Origin: an uncultured Caldilineaceae bacterium
Lineage (GTDB): Bacteria; Chloroflexota; Anaerolineae; Caldilineales; Caldilineaceae
DNA length: 64,000 nucleotides
Direction: 5' to 3'
NCBI GenBank assembly: GCA_951812725.1
Contig: OX638330.1
Location: 1,984,001-2,048,000, forward strand
Of this stretch, positions 25,483 to 35,189 are shown one piece after another. The notes under the pieces were generated by a model. That model did not search any database. It was not told where the DNA came from and saw only the letters and a program-made list of their open reading frames with translations. The translations under genes and the position numbers were made by a program. The number at the start of each line of letters is the position of its first letter. Position 1 is the stretch's first letter.

Positions 25483-25859
25483 TCACTACAAAATCGAATC
25501 GTCGGCGGTCATCAGGCTTTCTGAAGTGATAGTCGTGGTTGTTATCCCCCTGCGGTCGTGAGGTGAGGGCATTATACTACAGAACGGGCGGTGGGAAAGG
25601 TGGGCTGGTGTAGTATTGGGTGGTGGAGCAACGGAATTACAGGTTGTTCCTTACCATCGTAGCGATATTTTCTGGGCGCCGGACGGAAAAACTGGGGTCG
25701 AGGATGTAGACTGCGGCCCCGTGGGAAAAGTCGAGGAGGAGGGGTCCAAGAATGGCCTCTGAGCCGCACGTCACTCACGCCGGGAAGGCGGGTCCGACGC
25801 GGGCCAGGGGCCGAATTCCATGGGTCTTGTACATGATCAGTTTTAGGTTCGCGGCCGGC
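25483..25859. other. Intergenic region, 377 bp
   Basis: No firm gene. On the minus strand about 40 codons around 25620-25750 read as plausible protein (GPLLLDFSHGAAVYILDPSF is in frame) and end at a TAA, but they are preceded by a stop and have no good start. This could be a gene remnant or chance. The 25500-25512 end holds the possible original start of the Uma2 frame. Confidence 0.4.
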
Positions 25860-26348
25860 CTACGGCTTGGAGGGAGGTTCGTCGATGAGGCGGGCGAGGG
25901 CGGCGCCGACGGCGAGGTCTTCAACGTGGCCGAAGGCGTTGACGCGGATGCGTCCGGCGCGGTCGATGACAACAAGGCTCGGCGTGCCGCGCAGCCGATA
26001 GCGGCCCATCGTAATTGGCGTTGTATCGCCGGGTGTGTGGGCGTCAACACCGACAGGGAACGTGATGCGGTACTCGTGCAAGAACGCTTCCAATGACACA
26101 GGTGTCATGGCCTCGTGGTGTTCGAAGACGGTATGGAGCCCCAGCAGGGTGACGTCCTCCCCGAAGTTCTGCTGGATCCGTTGGGCTTGAGGGATTCCAT
26201 GGGAGACGCAACCTGGGCAGAGCATCTGGAATGCCTCGATTACTACAACCTGGCCTGTGAGATCGGCCAAGGTGGGGTTGTCGTCCGAATTGAACCAGCG
26301 AGAGATCTCGAGTTCCGGGGCAGTGCTAATGGACGATTGGTTGGTCAT
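25860..26348 (-). CDS. Thioredoxin-fold redoxin (TlpA/peroxiredoxin-like)
   Basis: A 162-residue thioredoxin-fold protein. The start is placed at ATG 26348, with AGGAG about 10 bases upstream. The redox motif is Cys-Pro-Gly-Cys in FQMLCPGCVSHG near residue 45. The cis-Pro loop is YRLRGTPSLVVIDRAGRI near 125. The order LADLTGQVVVIEAF, CxxC, LLGLHTVFEHHEAM is that of AhpC/TSA-TlpA relatives. No signal peptide is seen, so it is probably cytosolic. It may reduce disulphides or act on peroxides. No partner gene is adjacent. Confidence 0.88.
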   Translation of the reverse strand: MTNQSSISTAPELEISRWFNSDDNPTLADLTGQVVVIEAFQMLCPGCVSHGIPQAQRIQQNFGEDVTLLGLHTVFEHHEAMTPVSLEAFLHEYRITFPVGVDAHTPGDTTPITMGRYRLRGTPSLVVIDRAGRIRVNAFGHVEDLAVGAALARLIDEPPSKP

Positions 26349-26596
26349 GGGAGTTGCGCTCCTTTCGAGCCCCGCAACTCGTGGGAGACTGTAAGTAGGC
26401 GGGGCCAACACTATTTGAAATAGTTTCTCCGGAAATGGCCGGCGTCAATGCGGTCCGGTTCGTTCCTGGTGTTCAGTAAGACTGAAACAGGCTGGGATAT
26501 ACGACGCGCCAACCAGGTGTGCGACGCAGTTCTGTTCTGCCATTATATCGCTATGGTAGCTTCGCTTGCATCCCAGCCAAGTTTCAAACTCCAAAC

Positions 26597-27607
26597 TTAA
26601 TTGTTCTGTGCAAAGATGAGCCAAACTTCACCATTCCCTCCTGAAACGGAAAAGTGGAAGTTCTGGCTGTCGCGTTCTCCGTTGCCGTCTCTGACAAAGA
26701 TCGTGTAGTTGCCCGCCACGTTTCCACCCGGAACCTGGTTGAGAGGGACAGTTTTCAGGTAGTTGTACTTATTGCCCTGGGGCCCCTGATGGGTCGAGTT
26801 TCCACCACGCGTAGAGTTATTCACCGCGGCTACATGAACGCCATCTTTGTGCAGTTCGACATAATAGCTGCCGCCGATGCCTTGAACCTCGTCACCACGT
26901 CCTTCATGGACGAAGCCAACATAGAGCTTCAGATCGCCTCCGCCGTTATGCCGTAAATCTGTGTTGCGCAACCTGAATTTGCAGCCGTCCCCGCCTATGC
27001 CTGCGCAGGGATCGGACTGAGGGGGCGCCGCAGTGGGAGGCACGGGTGTCGGTGGGATCGACGTGGCCGGTGGGATCGGCGTGCTCGTTGGGATCGGGGT
27101 CGGCGGCGGCGTGGGAATGATAGACGCCACTTGCACGAGCTCCGGATTGATTGCTGTCACCAATGGGCTGTAAATCCACGCATACTGACCTTGGTAAATG
27201 ATTTGCCACCAGCCGCCAGAAGGATTCTTGCCGGAAATTGGGTATTGGTCGCCGACTGCGGTCTGTCCAAGGATGGGGTAGTTGGTGCCCGGGCCTGCCC
27301 GCACGTTCATAATGCGCGAAATCCTCGCCGTTGGAGAAACGGAGGTTGGCGTCGGCGTCGGTGTAGGAGGCGAAGTTGGTGACGGCGTCAGCGTCACCGT
27401 CGGTGTAGCTGTCGCTTCCAGAATTGCTATCCGCTCCTCATATGTAGCCATGCGCTCGGACATAGAGGTGACCAGTTCCACCATGGCTTCAACTTTGGCG
27501 GCCAGCCCTTCGAGAGTCAGGCCGGCGTCCTGGGCGTAGATCGGCACTGCAATGCCGAGGAGAGTTACCACTATGAGCATTACAAACAGTTTCTTTTTCA
27601 TCCTCAT
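26597..27607 (-). CDS. Secreted SH3-domain protein with coiled coil and C-terminal beta domain
   Basis: 336 residues counted from ATG 27607 (a second ATG two codons on is equally possible). A Lys-rich start and hydrophobic segment (LFVMLIVVTLLGIAVPIYA) form a signal peptide. Next come a predicted coiled coil (LAAKVEAMVELVTSMSERMA, then YEERIAILEA), a Thr/Pro linker, and a bacterial SH3 domain (MNVRAGPGTNYPILGQTAVG, then WWQIIYQGQYAWIYSP). A second Pro/Thr linker follows, then an unrecognised C-terminal beta-rich domain with one Cys pair and Gly-Asn-rich loops. It is probably a cell-surface binding protein. It is alone, convergent with nothing close. The ligand is unknown. Confidence 0.8.
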   Translation of the reverse strand: MRMKKKLFVMLIVVTLLGIAVPIYAQDAGLTLEGLAAKVEAMVELVTSMSERMATYEERIAILEATATPTVTLTPSPTSPPTPTPTPTSVSPTARISRIMNVRAGPGTNYPILGQTAVGDQYPISGKNPSGGWWQIIYQGQYAWIYSPLVTAINPELVQVASIIPTPPPTPIPTSTPIPPATSIPPTPVPPTAAPPQSDPCAGIGGDGCKFRLRNTDLRHNGGGDLKLYVGFVHEGRGDEVQGIGGSYYVELHKDGVHVAAVNNSTRGGNSTHQGPQGNKYNYLKTVPLNQVPGGNVAGNYTIFVRDGNGERDSQNFHFSVSGGNGEVWLIFAQNN

Positions 27608-27831
27608 TCCCGATCGTTGAATCACTAATGTTTGAATTGCGGCTGGATGCGTGCGACTCGAAAGCGGCACTTTCGAGTCAGATAAGAAATCGACGCCCGA
27701 GCGAACCCAATTTCGGCGGCGGGTTCATTGATCTTTCGGGCGCATGGTGGGACTCCATGCGATTCTTGCTGGCACAAAGGCAGAAAAGTATGTGCCTTGT
27801 CCAGACCTCTTGCCGTTCGTTGATGCGGTAC

Positions 27832-28581
27832 CTAGAGGATCTGGCTGAGGAATAGCTTGGTGCGCTCGTGCTGAGCGTTAGTGAAGAAGTGTTCCGGCGT
27901 GCCAACTTCCATGATTTCGCCGGCGTCCATGAATACGATACGGTCGGCGACCTCGCGGGCGAAACCCATTTCGTGGGTTACGACGAGCATGGTCATGCCG
28001 GTTTCGGCGAGCTCTTGCATGACGTCGAGGACCTCTTTGATCATCTCCGGGTCGAGGGCGGAGGTGGGTTCGTCGAAGAGCATTATTTTCGGGGACATGG
28101 CGAGTGAGCGGGCTATGGCGACGCGCTGTTGCTGGCCACCGGAGAGCTGGCCGGGAAATTTGTCGGCCTGCTCAGGGATGCCAACTCGATTGAGCAGGCC
28201 CATGGCGGTCTCATGGGCTTCATCCTTATTCATCTTGCGCACCTGGATCGGCGCCAGCGTGATATTTTCCAGTACGGTGAGATGGGGGAAGAGATTGAAT
28301 TGCTGGAAAACCATACCGGTCTCTGAGCGGATCTGCTCGATGTTGCGCACGTCGCGCGTGAGGGGGATTCCGTCGACGATGATGTCGCCGGCCTGGTGCT
28401 CCTCGAGACGGTTGATACAGCGGATGAAGGTAGATTTGCCGGAGCCGGAGGGGCCGATGATGACGACCACTTCCTGGGCTTTAACGCGCAGGCTACAGTC
28501 TTTAAGCGCCTGGAATTCGCCGAACCATTTGCATACGTCCTGGCAGATGATGATTTCTTCTGATGTGGCGTTTTCGGACAT
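27832..28581 (-). CDS. aapP: Amino-acid ABC transporter ATP-binding protein
   Basis: A 249-residue ATPase of the polar amino-acid class (GlnQ/AapP). Walker [10 protein letters not shown] is near residue 43, the Q-loop lies in [13 protein letters not shown], the ABC signature is [16 protein letters not shown], Walker B with the catalytic Glu is [14 protein letters not shown], and the switch His is in [14 protein letters not shown] precedes the ATG. It is the last gene of the four-gene importer at 27832-32324, in the order receptor, permease, permease, ATPase typical of Aap systems. Being the only such ATPase in the window, it could also energise the orphan importer at 929-2774. Confidence 0.95.
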   Translation of the reverse strand: MSENATSEEIIICQDVCKWFGEFQALKDCSLRVKAQEVVVIIGPSGSGKSTFIRCINRLEEHQAGDIIVDGIPLTRDVRNIEQIRSETGMVFQQFNLFPHLTVLENITLAPIQVRKMNKDEAHETAMGLLNRVGIPEQADKFPGQLSGGQQQRVAIARSLAMSPKIMLFDEPTSALDPEMIKEVLDVMQELAETGMTMLVVTHEMGFAREVADRIVFMDAGEIMEVGTPEHFFTNAQHERTKLFLSQIL

Positions 28582-28646
28582 TGCGGGTACCTCGTATTGC
28601 GAATTTCGTAAACAGTTGCGAATTCTTTTTGGTTTCGAGATTTTTC

Positions 28647-29867
28647 TCAGCGCTCGCCGACACCGAGGCGCTGTTCAATGCGGCGGCTGGCGTAGCTCAT
28701 TGTGTAACTGAAGATCCAGAACAGGAGGGCGACGACGACAAAGACCTCCTGCTGGGTACCAAGCCAGTCGGGATTTGCAGTGATTGTTCTGGCGATTCCG
28801 AGCAGGTCGAACAGACCTACCAGGGCGACAAGCGTCGTGTCTTTGAATAGACTTATGAACTGGCCTACCAGGACAGGGATGACGGCGCGCAGAGCCTGCG
28901 GCAGGATGATGTGCATCGTCGTCCTGTATGTGCTCAAGCCCAGGGCCTGGGCGGCCTCATACTGACCGCGAGAGATTGATTGCAGACCGCCGCGCACGTT
29001 TTCGGCGGTGTAGGCGGCGGAAAAGAGAATGATTGCCACGAGGGCGCGCAGTACGCGGTCGACCAGGGGGAAGCCGTCGGGCAGAAAGAGTTGCAGCATG
29101 ACCTGGCCCATGAAGAGCAGGCTGATCAGCGGGACACCGCGGATGAATTCAATGTAAGTCACACTGATAATGCGGATTGCTGGCAGCTTAGACTGGCGGC
29201 CGAGAGCGAGGGCGACGCCGAGCGGGAATGAGAGGGTGATGCCGAAGAAGGCAAGCAGGAGAGAAAGCAGCAGGCCTCCCCACAGGATCGTGGTTACGGT
29301 GGGCATCGGACCAGCATCGCCGCTGTAACCGCGTAAGATTACCAGCATAACAACCAGGTAGGCGAGCAGGACGTATACGGCGGCGCGCACGCTGCGCTGG
29401 ATTGGCAGGAAGGCGCCCAAATAGAATGCGCCTGCACCGGCGCCGGCCACGACGAGAAGGTGGAAGCGCGTCATCCAGGAGAAGAGAGGGACCTCCCTGA
29501 GAGCGAGAGGGATAAGGAAAATGATAAGGGCAGCAGTGCTGAATTTACCGCTGATCAGTCGCCACATCAGCCCGATGACGCCGCCGAGCAGATAGAGGGC
29601 GAGCCAAAGACGCCAAGCCTCCTCGGCCGGGTACTGCCCGCGCATGATCAGATTGAAGTTTGCTGGAATCACGCCCCACTGGGCGGTGGTGAGGGCCCAG
29701 CGCAGCAAGAGCAGGGCAACAAAAATGACAATTGCCGCCGCCACCACGGTCAGGGCCGAGTTGAGCAGGTCTTTGAAGAGGTTTCTGCGCATCCAACCCA
29801 GAACTGTTCTGCGTTCGCTCGGTGGCATGACTGAACGGTCCAAAGGCGCGTCAGCCGCAGTCGTCAT
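28647..29867 (-). CDS. aapM: General L-amino-acid ABC transporter permease (AapM-like)
   Basis: A 406-residue permease, longer than ordinary HisM-type permeases because of a large N-terminal extension with extra membrane segments, as in AapM. The C-terminal half has [20 protein letters not shown] and the EAA loop [20 protein letters not shown] followed by [17 protein letters not shown] lies about 10 bases before the ATG. It lies between the second permease and the ATPase, with gaps of 106 and 65 bp, and forms the heterodimeric channel with the protein from 29974. Confidence 0.93.
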   Translation of the reverse strand: MTTAADAPLDRSVMPPSERRTVLGWMRRNLFKDLLNSALTVVAAAIVIFVALLLLRWALTTAQWGVIPANFNLIMRGQYPAEEAWRLWLALYLLGGVIGLMWRLISGKFSTAALIIFLIPLALREVPLFSWMTRFHLLVVAGAGAGAFYLGAFLPIQRSVRAAVYVLLAYLVVMLVILRGYSGDAGPMPTVTTILWGGLLLSLLLAFFGITLSFPLGVALALGRQSKLPAIRIISVTYIEFIRGVPLISLLFMGQVMLQLFLPDGFPLVDRVLRALVAIILFSAAYTAENVRGGLQSISRGQYEAAQALGLSTYRTTMHIILPQALRAVIPVLVGQFISLFKDTTLVALVGLFDLLGIARTITANPDWLGTQQEVFVVVALLFWIFSYTMSYASRRIEQRLGVGER

Positions 29868-29973
29868 AGCTCAGATTCTCCTGCGAGTTGAGGTTCGAGA
29901 AGAAAGTTAACGGTGGGTCGGGGAAAGGGTCCGCTAGGCACCGGAAGTAGGGAGAAGATTGCTGTAGACACAA

Positions 29974-31158
29974 TTATCTTTCGACCAGGCGGATGCGACG
30001 GTTGTAAATGTTCATGAGGAAGGAAGTCAGCAGGCTGAGTGACAAGTAGGTGCCCATGATCATGGTAAACATTTCGATCTCCCGGCCGGTCTGGTTAAGT
30101 ATCGTGTTTCCGGCTACGGCGAAGAGGTCAGGGTAGCCGATAGCGATGGCCAGGGAGGAGTTCTTGGTCAGGTTGAGATACTCGCTGGTAAGCGGTGGGA
30201 TGATAACGCGCAGAGCCTGCGGAAAGATGATAAGGCGCAAGGTCTGGGCGGGGTTCAGGCCGAGGGCTGTGGCGGCCTCGCGCTGACCCTTGGAGACAGA
30301 CTGGATGCCGGCGCGCACAACTTCCGCAATAAAAGCGGCAGTATAAATGATGAGTCCGGATAGCAGGGCCATGAACTGCTGGCTGAGGATTTTCCCTCCT
30401 TGCGTGTTAAACCCTTCGAGTACGGGCTGGTCGAAAGTCAGGGGCTGAGGAAGGAAAATCCAGCCAATGAGACCGACCGCGGCGACGGTGACAAGGAACC
30501 AGAGTGTGATGAGGGGCATGCGACCAGTACGCTTGCCTTGTTCGCGCAGGAAATAGGCGACGGCGGCGCCGAGGACGAGGCCGGCTGCGAGAATGATCTG
30601 GTATGTGGACCAGGATTCGGTGGGCAAGCCCCAGGGGACGGCAACGCCGCGGTTGCTAAGAAAGATTGGACCTGGCAAGACAATGGCTTCGGCGACGCGC
30701 GGCAGCTTCAGAAAAACGGCTTGCGCCCAGAAGATTAACAGCACAAGAAGGGGAATGTTTCGAAATATGTCTATGTATATGAGGGCGATACGACTGATCA
30801 GAAAATTGGTGGATAGACGCATCACACCTATGACTATGCCAAGCGCGGTGGCGAAGATAATGCCCAGGATGGCCACTTGGAAGGTATTCAAAAGGCCTAC
30901 GACGAAGGCGCGCGCATAGGTCCTTTCGCGGGAGTATTCGATCATGCTTTCGCCAATGTCGAAACCGGCAACCTGCCCCAGGAAGCTGAAGCTGATGGCG
31001 ACGGTGTGCTTTTCCCGCAACCCCGTAATCATATTGTTGTAGAAAAAGAGCCCGAGCCCTACGACGACAACGACAACCAGGACCTGAGTGAAGATGCCGA
31101 GCACGCGCTCATCTCGATAGAAGGGAGGCCGTATTTGACTGGCGTGAATTTCCTGCAT
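29974..31158 (-). CDS. aapQ: General L-amino-acid ABC transporter permease (AapQ-like)
   Basis: A 394-residue permease of the AapQ type. The N-terminal half has the characteristic FNTQGGK- and FDIGESMIEYS-like periplasmic segments, and the C-terminal half has the EAA loop QREAATALGLNPAQTLRLII followed by FPQALRVIIPPL. YIDIFRNIPLLVLLIFWAQ is the other family hallmark. AAAGGT precedes the ATG closely. It follows the receptor gene with a perfect stem-loop in the 68-bp gap, and pairs with the AapM-like protein. Confidence 0.93.
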   Translation of the reverse strand: MQEIHASQIRPPFYRDERVLGIFTQVLVVVVVVGLGLFFYNNMITGLREKHTVAISFSFLGQVAGFDIGESMIEYSRERTYARAFVVGLLNTFQVAILGIIFATALGIVIGVMRLSTNFLISRIALIYIDIFRNIPLLVLLIFWAQAVFLKLPRVAEAIVLPGPIFLSNRGVAVPWGLPTESWSTYQIILAAGLVLGAAVAYFLREQGKRTGRMPLITLWFLVTVAAVGLIGWIFLPQPLTFDQPVLEGFNTQGGKILSQQFMALLSGLIIYTAAFIAEVVRAGIQSVSKGQREAATALGLNPAQTLRLIIFPQALRVIIPPLTSEYLNLTKNSSLAIAIGYPDLFAVAGNTILNQTGREIEMFTMIMGTYLSLSLLTSFLMNIYNRRIRLVER

Positions 31159-31183
31159 ATGGCACCTTTACGGAAATTCAGTC

Positions 31184-31211
31184 ATGCGGCCAGCCGTGTG
31201 GCTGGCCGCAT
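31184..31211 (-). terminator. Perfect 12-bp stem-loop between aapJ and aapQ
   Basis: ATGCGGCCAGCC (31184-31195), loop GTGT, GGCTGGCCGCAT (31200-31211): a perfect stem with a tetraloop. It lies between the receptor stop (31227) and the permease start (31158) on the minus strand. No T-run follows, so it probably stabilises the 3' end of the receptor mRNA and limits read-through, as at 8695 and 18437. Confidence 0.7.
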
Positions 31212-31226
31212 GATCGAGTAAGAAAA

Positions 31227-32324
31227 TTACCGGATCGGCGGGGCGTACAGGATTCCGCCATCGGTGTAGAGGCTGTTCAGGCCGCGGGGCAGGTCGAAGA
31301 CCGTGTCCGGGCCAAGGTTGCGGTCGTAGATTTCGGCGTAGTTGCCCAACAGCCTGATCACGTCGGCGAAGCAGCCAGCGTTTGCGAGGCCGACCTTGGC
31401 GCAGAAGTCACCTTCCAGGCCCAGCAGTTTGCCGATATTGGGGTCGTTGCTATCCATGAAGCTATCGATGTTCTGAGAAGTGATTCCGGCCTCTTCAGCC
31501 AGCATGGTGGCGTAGACGACCCAGTTGACGAGGTCGAACCACTGGTCATCGCCATGGCGGACGGCAGGACCCAAGGGCTCCTTGGAAAGCGTCACGTTAA
31601 TAATCACGTGGTCCGCGGGGGCGGTTAGCGTAGTCTGGCGGGAAACGAGACTGGACTTGTCAGTCGTGACTGCGTCACAGCGTCCCTCGTCGTAGGCATT
31701 GAAGGACTGGTCGAAGTCTTCGAAGACGACGGCCTCGTAGGAAACGCCGGCGGCGGCAAACTGATCAGCGAGGTTAAGCTCGGTGGTCGTGCCGGTAACC
31801 ACACAGACGGATGCACCTTGCAGGTCCTGCAGGGTGGAGACTCCGCTCTCCTTGCGCACCATCAGGCCCTGGCCATCGTAGAAAGTGGTGGGGCCGAAGT
31901 TCATGCCCAAGTCTGTGTCGCGCGACATCGTCCAAGTGGTGTTGCGGATGATCACGTCGCCTTCACCGCTGGAGAGGATGGTGAAGCGCTCTCTGGCAGA
32001 GGCGGGACGCACTTCGAGGGCGTCGGCGTCGCCGAAGATGGCGGCGGCGATGGCACGGCAATAGTCGACATCAAAGCCGGAGAAGTTGCCTTCGGAGTCG
32101 AGGAAGCCGAATCCGGGAAGTTGGGCGTTGCCGATGCAGACGAGGTGGCCGCGTTCCTGTACGATGCTGAGCGTAGACTGCGTTTCCTGCATCGCTGGGG
32201 CTGCCGCTTCGTCCGACTCGACGACTTCGGGCCCTGCTGCAGGACTCATGCAGGCTGCGATAATCATGCCAATTACCATTGACAGGATCATGCCAGCTTT
32301 GTTCAATTTTCTCATGCTCTTCAT
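31227..32324 (-). CDS. aapJ: General L-amino-acid ABC transporter substrate-binding lipoprotein
   Basis: A 365-residue AapJ-type receptor (family 3 binding fold, with the longer C-lobe typical of the general amino-acid system). A signal peptide with lipobox ends MIIAAC near residue 25. Landmarks are GFDVDYCRAIAAAIFGDADA, TWTMSRDTDLGMNFGPTTFY, LQGASVCVVTGTTTELNLAD and DAVTTDKSSLVSRQ; the C-terminal FDLPRGLNSLYTDGGILYAP is also characteristic. AAAGGGAG precedes the ATG. It is the first gene of the importer operon. The likely substrates are a broad range of L-amino acids. Confidence 0.93.
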   Translation of the reverse strand: MKSMRKLNKAGMILSMVIGMIIAACMSPAAGPEVVESDEAAAPAMQETQSTLSIVQERGHLVCIGNAQLPGFGFLDSEGNFSGFDVDYCRAIAAAIFGDADALEVRPASARERFTILSSGEGDVIIRNTTWTMSRDTDLGMNFGPTTFYDGQGLMVRKESGVSTLQDLQGASVCVVTGTTTELNLADQFAAAGVSYEAVVFEDFDQSFNAYDEGRCDAVTTDKSSLVSRQTTLTAPADHVIINVTLSKEPLGPAVRHGDDQWFDLVNWVVYATMLAEEAGITSQNIDSFMDSNDPNIGKLLGLEGDFCAKVGLANAGCFADVIRLLGNYAEIYDRNLGPDTVFDLPRGLNSLYTDGGILYAPPIR

Positions 32325-32870
32325 ACTGCGCTCCCTTTAATGGATGGTGGAATGGGAAAATTTTATGGGGCTCGTCAATCGTTGACAAGCCGAGAGACTG
32401 CGTGCGGCCGAGCGTAGCGGCGTTGCCCGCGGGCCCTTTGCACGCCCAGTTCGACCGGCATTGCCTTCAGGTTTTACTGTAAAGCATGCCCACCAATCAA
32501 GTATAATACAATACTGAATTCGGTACAACAGAGTTTGCAAAATGTGATCTGAGCCTAGTGATTCCGAGTTTCTGCGGTGAATGAGCATGCAGGATCGGGA
32601 AATGGCCTGGAACACGAAGCGGGCAGGCGACGTTTTCTGATTGAGGATGCGAGAGCGTCTCATGCCTTCCCGTGACGAATATGATGGTATCTCACAAGGG
32701 ACCGAGGAGCCAAGAGGGGCGTTCAAATTCAGGAAAATAGCTTGCTTACTTTTGGGCATACAGGACGGTTGGGCTATAATCCGCGAACGTCCGATTCCGG
32801 GAAGTTTCGGAAGGCGCCGCCGCTGAGAACACTGACCGGGGTCCCACGCGCAGACTGACAGGAGAACCGA
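32325..32870. other. Divergent intergenic region, 546 bp
   Basis: This separates aapJ (minus) and the zinc-ribbon gene (plus) and must hold both promoters. A possible minus-strand promoter is listed at 32500. On the plus strand a perfect TATAAT occurs at 32502-32507 but without a good -35. The long minus-strand frame that covers this spacer and runs antisense into the zinc-ribbon gene looks like non-coding sequence. Confidence 0.45.
32500..32528 (-). promoter_or_regulatory. Candidate promoter of the amino-acid importer operon
   Basis: On the minus strand TTGTAC (32528-32523), a 17-base spacer and TATACT (32505-32500). The -10 matches consensus at five of six positions; the -35 is poor (three of six). 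The predicted start would leave a leader of about 165 nt before aapJ. It overlaps a perfect plus-strand TATAAT, so divergent promoters may share this A/T-rich patch. Confidence 0.3.
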
Positions 32871-33446
32871 ATGCTGGCCGAATTGTCCAATACGATTGCA
32901 ACCCTTATCGGTATATTTGTTGCTCTGATGGGAGCATTCTTCTTTGCCTTTTGGGTGGCGATGGGCATCTGGACGTTCAATGACATTCGCAGCCGGACAC
33001 GAGACTGGCTTGCGATCGTTCTTGCGAGTCTGTTGGTGCTGGTTTTTCCGCTTGTTGGCCTGGTCCTCTATATGATGATTCGCCCAAGGGAAACGCTGGC
33101 CGATGTTTTCGATCGCGCTTTGGAAGAGGAGTCTCTGCTGAGAGAATTGGAGGCCACTCTTTCCTGCCACAGATGCGGCGTTCCCGTGCAGGACAGCTGG
33201 AATTTCTGCTCGAATTGCCATAGTCAGTTGCGATTTGCCTGCTCAAACTGCGGAAAAGGGATGCGGCACGAATGGAGCATTTGCGTTAGTTGCGGCGCCG
33301 ACCAGCTCGAAGGGGAGCTTTCGGCTGTTGATGGTCAGAGTAACTCCAGAAACCGAGACGCTGCCTCGCCTGCTTCGACTTCTCAGGAGACGAGGGATCG
33401 AGACGCTGCATTCAGACCAGCACAGGAATCCTCGCCGAGAAGGTAG
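32871..33446 (+). CDS. Membrane-anchored zinc-ribbon protein
   Basis: A 191-residue protein. Two hydrophobic segments (about 8-32, TLIGIFVALMGAFFFAFWVA, and 42-66, LAIVLASLLVLVFPLVGLVL) are followed by cytosolic Cys pairs arranged as consecutive zinc ribbons: CHRCG, CSNCHS, CSNCGK and CVSCGA between residues 98 and 143. The C-terminal 45 residues are polar and probably disordered. The N-terminal half resembles the PLDc_N/short membrane hairpin seen in many uncharacterised zinc-ribbon proteins. AGGAGAA precedes the ATG. It is isolated between divergent and convergent neighbours. Such proteins may sense or scaffold; the function is unknown. Confidence 0.85.
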   Translation: MLAELSNTIATLIGIFVALMGAFFFAFWVAMGIWTFNDIRSRTRDWLAIVLASLLVLVFPLVGLVLYMMIRPRETLADVFDRALEEESLLRELEATLSCHRCGVPVQDSWNFCSNCHSQLRFACSNCGKGMRHEWSICVSCGADQLEGELSAVDGQSNSRNRDAASPASTSQETRDRDAAFRPAQESSPRR

Positions 33447-33530
33447 ACCCCCACGCCTAAGACTTGAGTTCAGTGGTACCAATTTACAGCGCCATGGGGC
33501 GCCGGTCGTTTTGCGGCTGCCTGGAAGGAT

Positions 33531-35168
33531 TCAGCCGTTTTTTTTCTGGGCTGTAGGCGCAGACATTTTTGTCCATGGCGCGGGCATCTCCCCGACAGGA
33601 ACCTCGATCAGGACAGGCGCGTTGGCTGCAAATGCGCCGGCCAGGGCCTCTCGCAGCTCGACTTGCGTATGCACTCGAAGTCCGCGCGCGCCGAAGGACT
33701 CTGCGTAGGAGACGAAATCGGGATTGCGCAGTTCGCTGGCAATGACTCTTCCTCCATAGCGTTCCTTCTGCATGCGGCGTACATTGCCGTAGGCCTCGTC
33801 GTTAAAGACAACAGTAACCAGGTTGATGCCGTGCTTGACCGCGGTCGCAAGTTCATTAGCGGCGAAAAGGAAGCCGCCGTCGCCAGTGACGCATAGGACA
33901 GGGCGATCCGGGGCGGCTACTTTGGCGCCGAGCGCGGTGGGAAATCCCCAGCCCAACGTACCCTGATAGTTGGATGTCAGATAGGTTCGCGGATGGTATA
34001 CGGGCATGGCAATGCGGCTGACGTAGCCAATTTGCGTGATTTCTTCGACATAGATGCCGTCGTCCGGCAGAGCCTCGCGGATGGCGCGTACGAACCCCAT
34101 TTGCGGCTGCACGGACTCATAGACAGCTTCCATCTCGTCTTGCAGGGCCAACATCTCGATGCGTCGGGAGGACCGGGCAGGGCTATGACGCTTCAGCGCG
34201 GGTAAGAGCGCTTGCAATGCGTCTCGAGAGTCGGCCACCAGGGCAACGTCGGGTGAACCGAAACGGTCGATTTCCTGTGGGTCCAGGTCGATGCGGATGA
34301 GCGGCAGGTTGTCCGGTTTGCCCCACTGCATCAAGGGGGTGGACATGCGGGTGCCGACGGAGATTACGGCGTCGGCTTCATCCCATAGCCGCTGCCCGGG
34401 CCCGTAGGAGTGGCTGAAAGGATGAAGGCTGGATAGAATGCCGCGACCGCTGGCGCTGGCGATGACCGGCGCCTGGAGAGTCTCGGCGAGCATGCGAATC
34501 TCTTCAGCCGCGTCGTGGGCGCCGCCGCCGACGAATATAGCCGGCTTCTGCGCTTCGCCCAGCAGGCGGGCTGCTTTTTCGACTGCCTTGAGGTCGACTT
34601 CAGGGCGGTGCAATTCCAGAGCGACGGGGTTGTCGTCAGATTCGGCTTTGCCGGAAAGGACATTCAACGGCACTTCCAGGCCAACCGGCCGGGGCCGGTT
34701 CGAGTGCATAGCGCCGAGAGCCGCGGCAAGCATGCCCGGCACTTCGTGTGGGCTTTCGACGCGACGCGCCCACTTGGTCAGCGAACTGAGGATCCCCAGC
34801 TGATCTGGGATTTCGTGGAGCATGCCGTAGCCGCGTCCGATCTGATCGGTGCGTATCTGGCCGGTGAGGCAGAGGACCGGTGCGTTGGTGGCGTAGGCTG
34901 TCGAGAGGGCGGCGGTTGTATTGAGGAAGCCGGGGCCGGGCACGACAACGTAGACGCCGGTCTTGCCGGAGGCGAGCGCGTAGCCAAGTGCCATGTAGGC
35001 GGCGCCTTGTTCGTGGCGTGTGTGAATGACCCGCATGCGGTCGCGGGCGTCGTAGACGGCGGTATAGAAATAGTCATTCTGCACGCCGGGCAGACCGAAT
35101 ATCGTATCGATGCCATGGGAGAGAAGGCCGTGGACCAGGGCTTCGCCGCCGGTTCGGGTTGTGGTCAT
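33531..35168 (-). CDS. ThDP-dependent enzyme (acetolactate synthase/IlvB-like), copy 2
   Basis: A 545-residue three-domain thiamine-diphosphate enzyme. The N-terminal Pyr domain has the catalytic Glu in HTRHEQGAAYMALGYA near residue 52, and the ThDP/Mg motif is CVTGDGGFLFAANE to VVFNDEAYGN near 435-465. It is a decarboxylase or ligase of 2-oxo acids, but which is not clear: no regulatory subunit gene is present and it differs from biosynthetic IlvB. It is closely related to the protein at 36574, and both follow a mannonate-dehydratase-like gene by about 22 bp, so a pair was duplicated in tandem. AGGAG lies 8 bases before the ATG. Confidence 0.88.
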   Translation of the reverse strand: MTTTRTGGEALVHGLLSHGIDTIFGLPGVQNDYFYTAVYDARDRMRVIHTRHEQGAAYMALGYALASGKTGVYVVVPGPGFLNTTAALSTAYATNAPVLCLTGQIRTDQIGRGYGMLHEIPDQLGILSSLTKWARRVESPHEVPGMLAAALGAMHSNRPRPVGLEVPLNVLSGKAESDDNPVALELHRPEVDLKAVEKAARLLGEAQKPAIFVGGGAHDAAEEIRMLAETLQAPVIASASGRGILSSLHPFSHSYGPGQRLWDEADAVISVGTRMSTPLMQWGKPDNLPLIRIDLDPQEIDRFGSPDVALVADSRDALQALLPALKRHSPARSSRRIEMLALQDEMEAVYESVQPQMGFVRAIREALPDDGIYVEEITQIGYVSRIAMPVYHPRTYLTSNYQGTLGWGFPTALGAKVAAPDRPVLCVTGDGGFLFAANELATAVKHGINLVTVVFNDEAYGNVRRMQKERYGGRVIASELRNPDFVSYAESFGARGLRVHTQVELREALAGAFAANAPVLIEVPVGEMPAPWTKMSAPTAQKKNG

Positions 35169-35189
35169 AGGGTGGGCTCCTGGCGTGTG

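Noticed and set aside
32337..33221. 294-residue minus-strand frame
   Set aside because: It is antisense to the zinc-ribbon gene at 32871 and runs through the promoter spacer; it has no family resemblance or ribosome site, while the plus-strand gene has clear zinc motifs.
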